NCBI GenBank assembly: GCA_026127935.1
Contig: JAJSLL010000017.1
Location: forward strand, 1 to 38,197
DNA: 38,197 nucleotides
Direction: 5' to 3'
DNA from: Thermoplasmatales archaeon
Lineage (GTDB): Archaea > Thermoplasmatota > Thermoplasmata > Thermoplasmatales > GCA-001856825
Position 1 is the stretch's first letter; every line of letters starts with the position of its first letter. The notes below the pieces were generated by a model. That model did not search any database, had not been told where the DNA came from, and worked only from the letters and a program-made list of their open reading frames with translations. The translations under genes and the position numbers were made by a program. Below are positions 31,552 through 38,197 of this stretch, in pieces.

Positions 31552-32638
31552 TGAGATGGCGGACGCGACAAACGCACTCTCCAAGGACATCGAAGAGGAC
31601 TGGGAGGTTTCCCCAGCAGCTGCTATCAAGATGACAACCGATTATTTGGAGATCCTGGGATCCGTGAAAAATGAAAAGGCCTTCGTCTCAGGATTCAACA
31701 CCGGAAGAAACGAGAAGAGAGAACGGGAAGAGGCAGTCAAGTTCTGGCTCGATACTGTGTTTTTCAGAAGGGACCTCCCAGTGGTGATCAGGGCGAGGAA
31801 CGGAAGGGGGAAGACATACCTTCTCACCTGGCTTCTGTTGAGGACCAAGATAATGAGACCTGATGGGGATTTCCTAACGAACATCCCCTGGTTCTGGGAA
31901 ACAGATCCCAAGGTGAAGCCTCTCGCAATGCCCAACTTCTACAACATAAACAAGATGAGCGATATGCTCAGGAGATCTTCTGAGACAGTCCTGGAAGGAA
32001 GGACCCCGTATGTAATAATTGATGAGATGGACAATGCTGTGAGCTCGCAGGATTTCACCGGAGGAAGGGGAGGACCCTTTGCCAGCTGGAAACAGTTCAC
32101 GTACATCAAGAGGCACCTGAAGATGAAGGGACCACTCCTGGCATATCACAGCGTAAATGACATCCCCAATTATATGCGAAGCAGACAGGTCGTTGCTGAC
32201 ATCCTCAAGGTGTACGTTCACGGAGGGGAGCGATACGTTTTTTCGAAAGCCACAAGACCATATCGTTTGAAAGTTGGTGGCGATTTCGTTATCTATTCAA
32301 AGAATGGATTCAATGATTTCGAGATTGACGTGGACATGAGGAAGCTGAGAGTCAGCATAGGAAAGACCGGCACGCCTGCCGAGTCTGCAAGGAAGATATT
32401 GGCCAACCTGGATTCTTGCACATATGACGCTTACGAGAAGAGAAAGGAAGAATTCGACAAGGGAGAAATGTACAAAGACATTTGCGAGATGAAAGCTGAG
32501 GGACAGACGTACAGGGAAATCCAGGAGAAGATGAAGATCTCCGCAGCCACGGTGAAGAAGGCGCTCGAGTGGTGTGAGAAGCAGCAGAGCATGAAGGGAA
32601 GCAAGGAAAACGATGAGGGGGACGATGAAATTGAGTGA
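31541..32638 (+). CDS. P-loop ATPase (FtsK/HerA/Zot-like) with C-terminal helix-turn-helix
   Basis: A 365-residue ATPase starting at ATG 31541, with SD GGGAGG nine bases before; the open frame extends further upstream but overlaps other genes. Walker A is the variant ARNGRGKT (residues 85-92), with Ala in place of the first Gly. Walker B is YVIIDEMD (Asp161/Glu162). Then FTYIKRHLKMKGPLLAYHS followed by NDIPNYMRSR matches the late-strand/arginine region of FtsK-HerA-type DNA-pumping ATPases. The last 60 residues hold a helix-turn-helix (AEGQTYREIQEKMKISAATV). The best guess is a genome-packaging or DNA-translocation ATPase of a virus-like element. Confidence 0.7.
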   Translation: MLDDEMADATNALSKDIEEDWEVSPAAAIKMTTDYLEILGSVKNEKAFVSGFNTGRNEKREREEAVKFWLDTVFFRRDLPVVIRARNGRGKTYLLTWLLLRTKIMRPDGDFLTNIPWFWETDPKVKPLAMPNFYNINKMSDMLRRSSETVLEGRTPYVIIDEMDNAVSSQDFTGGRGGPFASWKQFTYIKRHLKMKGPLLAYHSVNDIPNYMRSRQVVADILKVYVHGGERYVFSKATRPYRLKVGGDFVIYSKNGFNDFEIDVDMRKLRVSIGKTGTPAESARKILANLDSCTYDAYEKRKEEFDKGEMYKDICEMKAEGQTYREIQEKMKISAATVKKALEWCEKQQSMKGSKENDEGDDEIE

Positions 32639-32658
32639 TGCTTCTCGCTTTCCTCTGG

Positions 32659-32701
32659 CGCGCGAAACTCATGTATATATGACTAACGCGCGAAGGAGGT
32701 G
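32659..32701 (+). promoter_or_regulatory. Promoter with flanking CGCGCGAA repeats and strong SD
   Basis: The TATA-like TGTATATATGA (32672-32682) is flanked by direct repeats CGCGCGAA at 32659-32666 and 32687-32694. The second repeat runs into the SD AGGAGGTG (32694-32701) of the protease gene. This marks a separate transcription unit for the protease and large spike. Confidence 0.5.
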
Positions 32702-32706
32702 GTCTC

Positions 32707-33666
32707 GTGTCGGCTGACTGGATGGCCTACGTTCTCCCTTCTCTTTTCTCTTTTTCTTTTGTCCTGGTCTACGTGAGGATATTCAGGTTGATCAAGAAGG
32801 CTCCTCGAACGATAGAGATGTTGACCGGGTCCATTCCAATATCGATTACCGCAGTGATCTTAGAATCATACTTGTTCAATTATCTTGGAACGCTCCTTGG
32901 CCTCCTCGTTGCTGCTCCGGTCCTAGAAGAAGCTCTGAAATTTGCAGGAACGGCACGAAAGAGAGACGTCAGTTCTGGACTTGGAGTGGGACTTGGGTTT
33001 GCGTTCACTGAGAACTTGCTTTATTTCCACGCTTTCCTTTCCGGATATTCCATCTCTTCCATCGTGTCAGTTTCTTTCATTTCTTCACAGGTCTTCCTCT
33101 TCGTAGCCATGAGGGGGTCTTTTGACCCGTTGCTGCATGCGACCCTGACCGGCCTTTCAGTCAGGACCTGGCAGAAAGACAAGCGCTTTTGGCTGCCTAT
33201 AGCCATAGGATTTCACGTTGCGTACAACTTCGTCGCTGTTTTAGGCATGACCAATATTCCGTTTCTGGTCGCTGCAGATGTAGCGGTTCTTGGACCCGCA
33301 TTGTTCCTGCTCCTGAGAAAGGCCAGGACAAGCATTCAGACGGTATCGCCGAAAATTACGACGGAATCAAAACAAAGGACCGATAAGGTGAAGCCCCAAG
33401 TCCAGGTCGACGTAAGGAAGCTCGGAATTGATAATCTTGCAGCATGGGTGAGAGCCAGCTCAAGGGCAATCGGATTTCAGGGAATCACCAAGGCGATAGG
33501 ACTCGAGCTTTCTGATCGTTATGAAAGAACGATGTGGATTAGGAGATCCTTGACTGTATCAAATGGAAGAAAGATCACATACACGGAAATCGGACCTTAT
33601 GGAGCTCTCCTTGTTACAGCTCTTGCAGCCCTGGGGGGGATTGCCGTATGGGTGCTGTTCCTGTGA
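32707..33666 (+). CDS. PrsW-like intramembrane protease
   Basis: A 319-residue protein whose first 205 residues form a bundle of about seven spans carrying the PrsW/CAAX-protease-like catalytic set. These are Glu74-Glu75 with Lys78 (APVLEEALKFAG), Glu102-Asn103 (GFAFTENLLYF), His144 (LLHATLTGLS) and His170 with Asn174 (GFHVAYNF). A soluble domain (about 210-300) and a last span follow. These proteases cut membrane-bound substrates. The gene starts with GTG 32707 behind a strong SD. Its position 29 bases before a giant membrane-anchored surface protein suggests that protein, or host anti-sigma/surface proteins, as substrate. Confidence 0.8.
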   Translation: MSADWMAYVLPSLFSFSFVLVYVRIFRLIKKAPRTIEMLTGSIPISITAVILESYLFNYLGTLLGLLVAAPVLEEALKFAGTARKRDVSSGLGVGLGFAFTENLLYFHAFLSGYSISSIVSVSFISSQVFLFVAMRGSFDPLLHATLTGLSVRTWQKDKRFWLPIAIGFHVAYNFVAVLGMTNIPFLVAADVAVLGPALFLLLRKARTSIQTVSPKITTESKQRTDKVKPQVQVDVRKLGIDNLAAWVRASSRAIGFQGITKAIGLELSDRYERTMWIRRSLTVSNGRKITYTEIGPYGALLVTALAALGGIAVWVLFL

Positions 33667-33695
33667 CCTCGCTTCGTGCAAGAAAAGGAAGAAGA

Positions 33696-36600
33696 ATGAA
33701 AAAACTCCGGTTAATCTTGATCCTGTTGATTCTAATTCTTACTATTTTTTCATCTTTCAACTTTGCACTTCAACCAGCCGTTGCAAGTCCCCCAGCAACG
33801 GGAGACATAGCATGGGCAAATGCCACGGCGAGTTATACCGGAGTGTCAAAATGGCAACAGCAACCTACTACAAACCTAAAGATATGGGCTAACAACAATT
33901 CTACGGCTTCCCCTCTAAGCCTTCCCTTCCCGAGTGGTTCGTATATGACACCTTGGATGTCGAGTCAGAGGTTATCGGCTACTTATCCGTTAAATAATTA
34001 TACATACAACGGGACGGTCGATGCAAGAGTCAACGGTCAATTTGAATCTGATATGCCTACTAATGGCGGCAATGCCTATGACAGCCTTGGCACTATCTGG
34101 GCTAATATAACGGCGAGCGGTTCGCTATATAGCTGGTCGTATAGATTCAATTTCAAGGGTACAGATCTCTACGATAGGCCTCTATTTGCGCCGGAATGGA
34201 ATGTAACGGCGGGTTCCTTGGTTACGAAACTCAATATAACCTTGACACCTTACGACAGCACGGGTTTTAGCGGCAACTCAATGAACAACCCATGGACAAT
34301 ATGGCATCAGAATATAGGCGTAAACGAGATATTGGATAGTAGAGATTTCAATTCCAGTACTGTAGTACCTTTAAAAGATTTTGTCTATGGTTGGAATTAT
34401 GCGTATAAGTCCATATCCTCGTCCTTCTCTCTCCCTTCAAATATCGCATCTTATACCCTAAATTGGACATCATCTCAAAGAACTAATGCAACCTACAACT
34501 CTCTAACTCAGTCAGGGGCTATAGGCGGACATTTCACCGGCTCTTTATCTATGACCTCCGTCACATTCCAAGCCGATTTTATGGACTTCAATCAGCAGTA
34601 TTATTCCATTTCCTATTTTCTCAATGAAAACACAACCTCAGCTATGGATGACGTTTACGGAGCAGAGGGGTATATTTACGGTATCTCGGAAAATGGGAAC
34701 TTCTTTAATTCTACTCCTATCTATTTCAATTATACCGTTCCGAGCGGAGCCTCTAATTCTTATTCTGTTTCATACAAGGTCACTATTAGCAACGTGACGT
34801 TGACAAATCCCAACGCTCCGGTCGAGGATTTCGGCCTAATCAATACCGATTTTACCGAGTATTCCGTCTCAAAATCAGGTAGTACCATTAACATAGTTGG
34901 CTATGTCAACTATTCAAGTGCGCAATCTACGAGCGTTAAATTTCAGACCTCAGAGTTAGCCAACTATTACCCTACTATTGTCAGTTCCTCCATAGGTTGG
35001 ACGGACACGGGCAGCGAGGCCGCCTTGACGGTCAATGCCGAGGACGTAGGCGGAGGCTATACATTCAGTTCCGAGACCATTCAGGTTATCAATATCAACT
35101 GGGGAGACGGCAGCCCATTGGGCTCCTCGGCCGTTGAGACCGGAGCCTATGACTGGACGTTCTATCATTACTACTCGAGTCCGGGGAGCTATACAGTGAG
35201 CTTTCAGGTCGTCAACAGGCCTGGTCTGGCAGGGTCGCTGTCTAGCCAGGCTTCCGGAAGCTACGTAATCACGACCACTATAACTACAGGGCCGACTGAC
35301 AACTCATATTTGGCCTCGGGTCAAAAAATCTATTTCAACTATTCCGGAGCCGCCGCAGGCCTCACATCCTTGACGCTTCAGATTAACGGGATTGCGCAAT
35401 TCACAGACTCGTTCCAGTCGCTGCTGACGAGCGGCACTTCTTATACCCCGACATACAAGGGACAGCTCAATGTCACCTGGGAGTGGGCAGCGGGGAATAT
35501 CACGGGAACAGTCTCACTGACCTACCAGACGACAATCTACATCTCCCCGCAGGCGCTGTATGTCCTTGTCAACTATACTTATGGCGGAGTCCGCTACTCC
35601 AATTTCGTTCCCTGGTCAGGGTCGCCGATAGGGTACAACCTGACATACTCATACTACACATGGAGTTACAATCTCCCGGGGGAGAGCACGGGCGTCACAA
35701 TAGAGGGGAGCACGTCTTGGACCTTCGTTCTTGCTAGCCCGGGAGATGTCACTTTCTACCCTGCCAACGCAACTGCAGACTTCCACATCTCCCAGACGGA
35801 CTTCGTCAGCATAACGTTCCTGGCGAAGGACCCTCCCCAGCCGGCATCTTTCCAGATCACCTACTATCCGACGAGCGCGATCTACAACTTCTTCGGGGCT
35901 GCCCTCAGCTTCAGCGACCTGCACACCTACGTGGACGGCCAGCTCCTCCATACCGACTTCATCAATGCGCAGGTCGGCAGCACGTACTCGATAAAGGCTT
36001 ATGACCTAGTCGGAGACCTGGTTGTGAACACAACCTATTACGTCCAGTACCAGACGAGTTTCGATGACATACCCGTTGCAATCTGGCCCATCACGATATC
36101 CAACCAGAACTCCACCTATGAGCTGGGCCTTGACGTGAGCACTCATGGATTCTCCCAGCCCTTTCCTTACATCGGGCCCTCAGGGACGGCCACGTCCGGC
36201 TATACAATATGGATACTGAGCGGCAGCTACTACTTCAACTTCACCTACGTGAACACGCAGACATATGCGGTCTACCAGACGGTGCCTCTGCTCAGGACAG
36301 TCACAGGTCCATCGTTCATCAACATACAGGGGGTGACACTCTCGCAGCTCCAGGTCACGCAGCAACGCAACGCTCAGAACTATACCAACCTCGTGGAGCA
36401 GGTGAATATCACGTTTGCCAATGAGTATTCAAAAATCTACAATGAGACCTTGGGAGTAAATGTCAACGTTAATAACGTCAATGTCTCCGTCAATCACGTA
36501 CTCGTAGAGATGCTTACCAACGTCTCTTTTATCAAGAGCTACGTCTTGAACTTGAATAACACCATGAGTTCAGATTTCACGGTCACAAACGATATTATCA

Positions 36601-37877
36601 AGTCGTTCCAATCGAATCTTACGGTATTGACTACCTACGTGAATAATACCGTCAGTTATATCAAAACTCTTGAGACTTCTATCAACCAGAACCTTACGAT
36701 TCAATACGGGATAGTGAACGAGACGCTGTTCATTTCCAAGCAGAATTTTACAGCGCTGGGCTCTTCCATTAAGAGCAACTTTGACACGCTAGTGGCGTCT
36801 CAGGATTTCCAGGACTCCCTTGTAAACCTCACAATCTCTGATGTCAGGACCGGGTTCACCTACAGCAACGACCTGATCAATAATACGGCTACAAATCTCA
36901 TAGCTCAGGACAATCTAATCAATGATACAATCAACTCGATAAAGTCTCTTGATATTCAGTTCAATTCTAATCTTAGCCTCGTGAATGCCTCCATCAGCGA
37001 GTTGTCCATACTATCAAAGCAACGGTCGGTTTATCTCAACTCTACAATCGCCAACGATTATGACTCGATGCTTAACAACGTTACCCTTGTCTATTCCTAC
37101 GTCAAAGGTATGAATGTTACCCAACTCGACTATCTTGCAGCCCTTTCAAGCGCAGTCCATAGCATACAAAACAACGTCACAGTAACGAACAGTTACATCA
37201 ACGATACGGTCACCCGGGTGGATACATATATGACAACAATTGAGAACAGCATCCTGGACAACATCACTTACAGCACACTCAACGTCACCACCAGGATCAA
37301 TACCGTGAAGAACCTGGTATCGCTCAGCCTCCAGGACCAGAACGCGACCCTGAGCTACAAGCTGCTGTTCGGCACTCCCCAGATCCTCAACGGTTCCACC
37401 TACAGGTTCCCCGTGTTCGTGGAATCCCTGAACGGCGAGCTCGCAAACCTGTCAGTGACAAGACAGGCTGCCGCCAATCTTACCCTCTACTATATCTCGG
37501 GCAACAGCACCCATTACCTCAATTTCACGACAGGGAGCGTAAAGGCCGGGAGCTTCGAACTGTACATCACCAACCTGAACAGTTCCGATGCAAACTACAT
37601 TAGGGGGAACGAGGCAATAGTCCAGGGGAAGAGCGACATAGGCGCGGGATCCGTAGGCAACCTGGCAGTCGGCATTGCAGGGAGTTCGCAGCTCAATGGG
37701 GCAACAGCCTATCCGGGCTACAATTTCAATTCGATCCAGGGAATAGTGGCCTTTCTGGGAAACCTTGAGCAGACCACCAGCGGAAGAGCTCTCTATCTGA
37801 TAACAGGTCTGGTGGCTCTCGTGTACTACATTACTGTCCTAACCAGGAAGAACGAGAAGAAGGCGAAGAAGAAATGA
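33696..37877 (+). CDS. Giant spike-like surface protein (1,393 aa) with PKD domain and heptad stalk
   Basis: A 1,393-residue protein. The start is ATG 33696, where the signal peptide MKKLRLILILLILILTIF begins; codons before it are leader. The mature part has Tyr/Ser/Thr/Asn-rich beta structure with dense N-x-S/T sequons (about 35-440). A PKD-type domain (INWGDGS...HYYSSPGSYTVSF, near 465-505) follows, then further beta domains to about 895. A 300-residue heptad-rich stalk comes next (e.g. LSKQRSVYLNSTIANDYDSM, about 900-1210), then a compact C-terminal domain. One membrane span (ALYLITGLVALVYYITVL) and a basic tail (KNEKKAKKK) end the protein. It is an adhesin or viral spike. Base composition changes several times along the gene. 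Confidence 0.8.
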   Translation: MKKLRLILILLILILTIFSSFNFALQPAVASPPATGDIAWANATASYTGVSKWQQQPTTNLKIWANNNSTASPLSLPFPSGSYMTPWMSSQRLSATYPLNNYTYNGTVDARVNGQFESDMPTNGGNAYDSLGTIWANITASGSLYSWSYRFNFKGTDLYDRPLFAPEWNVTAGSLVTKLNITLTPYDSTGFSGNSMNNPWTIWHQNIGVNEILDSRDFNSSTVVPLKDFVYGWNYAYKSISSSFSLPSNIASYTLNWTSSQRTNATYNSLTQSGAIGGHFTGSLSMTSVTFQADFMDFNQQYYSISYFLNENTTSAMDDVYGAEGYIYGISENGNFFNSTPIYFNYTVPSGASNSYSVSYKVTISNVTLTNPNAPVEDFGLINTDFTEYSVSKSGSTINIVGYVNYSSAQSTSVKFQTSELANYYPTIVSSSIGWTDTGSEAALTVNAEDVGGGYTFSSETIQVININWGDGSPLGSSAVETGAYDWTFYHYYSSPGSYTVSFQVVNRPGLAGSLSSQASGSYVITTTITTGPTDNSYLASGQKIYFNYSGAAAGLTSLTLQINGIAQFTDSFQSLLTSGTSYTPTYKGQLNVTWEWAAGNITGTVSLTYQTTIYISPQALYVLVNYTYGGVRYSNFVPWSGSPIGYNLTYSYYTWSYNLPGESTGVTIEGSTSWTFVLASPGDVTFYPANATADFHISQTDFVSITFLAKDPPQPASFQITYYPTSAIYNFFGAALSFSDLHTYVDGQLLHTDFINAQVGSTYSIKAYDLVGDLVVNTTYYVQYQTSFDDIPVAIWPITISNQNSTYELGLDVSTHGFSQPFPYIGPSGTATSGYTIWILSGSYYFNFTYVNTQTYAVYQTVPLLRTVTGPSFINIQGVTLSQLQVTQQRNAQNYTNLVEQVNITFANEYSKIYNETLGVNVNVNNVNVSVNHVLVEMLTNVSFIKSYVLNLNNTMSSDFTVTNDIIKSFQSNLTVLTTYVNNTVSYIKTLETSINQNLTIQYGIVNETLFISKQNFTALGSSIKSNFDTLVASQDFQDSLVNLTISDVRTGFTYSNDLINNTATNLIAQDNLINDTINSIKSLDIQFNSNLSLVNASISELSILSKQRSVYLNSTIANDYDSMLNNVTLVYSYVKGMNVTQLDYLAALSSAVHSIQNNVTVTNSYINDTVTRVDTYMTTIENSILDNITYSTLNVTTRINTVKNLVSLSLQDQNATLSYKLLFGTPQILNGSTYRFPVFVESLNGELANLSVTRQAAANLTLYYISGNSTHYLNFTTGSVKAGSFELYITNLNSSDANYIRGNEAIVQGKSDIGAGSVGNLAVGIAGSSQLNGATAYPGYNFNSIQGIVAFLGNLEQTTSGRALYLITGLVALVYYITVLTRKNEKKAKKK

Positions 37878-37996
37878 ACAGGAATGAAAGGGAAAGAATG
37901 AGAAAGAAGATAGAGGATGCAAAAAGGGACAGGATCTTAGCGATTATGCGGTTCACCTATGGTAGCAAACACATCTCAGCTTCCACCCCTGCCTGA
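37874..37996 (+). CDS. Very small basic protein, 40 aa
   Basis: ATG 37874 overlaps the spike stop codon (ATGA). The frame reads MNRNERERMRKKIEDAKRDR, then ILAIMRFTYGSKHISASTPA, to TGA 37994-37996. The first half is a highly charged helix and the end is unlike a fold. Translational coupling and AGG/AGA-rich codons support it, but its tail may already be non-coding. Confidence 0.45.
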   Translation: MNRNERERMRKKIEDAKRDRILAIMRFTYGSKHISASTPA

Positions 37997-38197
37997 TTTT
38001 AATTTTAAATGAAGCGTGAATTTAAAGAGTGGCTAAATTGAGGGATCCTGATCAGCTCCAAACATGGTGTACTTTTATCCTTAAAAGTTCATCGAACCAC
38101 CCGCTTTACTTAAAAACGAAGGGCTGAAATTGATTCAGAGATAGTCAAAATGATGAACTTTTAAATAAAAGTTTAAATTGAACATGCATGGAAGAGC
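37997..38197. other. AT-rich non-coding right end with a 13-bp inverted repeat
   Basis: No gene is seen in the last 200 bases. TTAAAAGTTCATC (38081-38093) is exactly inverted as GATGAACTTTTAA (38152-38164). Each arm also sits in a smaller palindrome (ACTTTT-ATCCTT-AAAAGT and AACTTTT-AAAT-AAAAGTT). This may be a control region or the terminus of the element. Confidence 0.45.

Overview
The window looks like a piece of archaeal chromosome carrying an integrated virus- or plasmid-like element. The best guess for the host is a member of the Thermoplasmata (Thermoplasmatales-like). This rests on the gene types, on many leaderless promoters (TATA-like box about 26-28 nt before the start codon) in the chromosomal half, on vapBC toxin-antitoxin pairs, and on a complex-I-like membrane complex. 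It is inferred from content, not from a marker gene, as the window holds no rRNA or tRNA.

Left chromosomal part (1-12.2 kb). A decayed 3-hydroxybutyrate-dehydrogenase-like SDR gene runs off the left edge. It is followed by an ABC-2 type transporter (ATPase plus permease), an NAD(P)-dependent aldehyde dehydrogenase and a secernin/C69-type Ntn hydrolase. A tight minus-strand operon then encodes a saccharopine-dehydrogenase-like oxidoreductase, three tandem SCP2-like small proteins and an APC-family amino-acid permease. After it come a remnant of an acetamidase/formamidase, an intact SDR and an unrecognised polytopic membrane protein.

Island (12.2-16.7 kb). Two vapBC modules and one AAA_14/DUF4143 ATPase are separated by long non-coding stretches. 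Four same-strand copies of a degenerate element of about 120 bp (starting near 12386, 13585, 14664 and 16405) punctuate these stretches. Each copy ends in a conserved CGCCCCGAACGGG-type hairpin. A fifth copy of the hairpin core lies at 23589, at the edge of the integrated element. This repeat family is not explained by any gene in the window.

Complex-I-like operon (16.7-23.2 kb, minus strand). Six genes in the order hyfC-, hyfE-, hyfF-, hyfG-, hyfI- and hyfB-like encode a group-4-hydrogenase-like membrane complex. The large subunit has no cysteine at all, so it cannot bind the NiFe site. This is the 'Ehr' type of complex rather than a hydrogenase. The small subunit is fused to an N-terminal one-cluster ferredoxin segment.

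Integrated element (about 23.6-38.0 kb, all plus strand). It starts with a small unknown gene and a block of palindromic, regularly spaced repeats (24031-24232) that resembles a replication origin or operator array. A first operon encodes a coiled-coil/zinc-ribbon protein and several very small proteins ending in a possible winged-helix protein. After a strong hairpin, a second block encodes an 858-residue secreted, membrane-anchored surface protein, several small membrane proteins, and a P-loop ATPase with a C-terminal helix-turn-helix. It ends with a PrsW-like intramembrane protease followed directly by a roughly 1,393-residue spike-like surface protein with a PKD domain, a long heptad-rich stalk and a C-terminal membrane anchor. 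The layout (signal-peptide spikes with basic cytoplasmic tails, small membrane proteins, packaging-type ATPase) suggests an enveloped, pleomorphic-type provirus. No integrase, polymerase or classical capsid gene is recognisable here, and the element may continue past the right edge.
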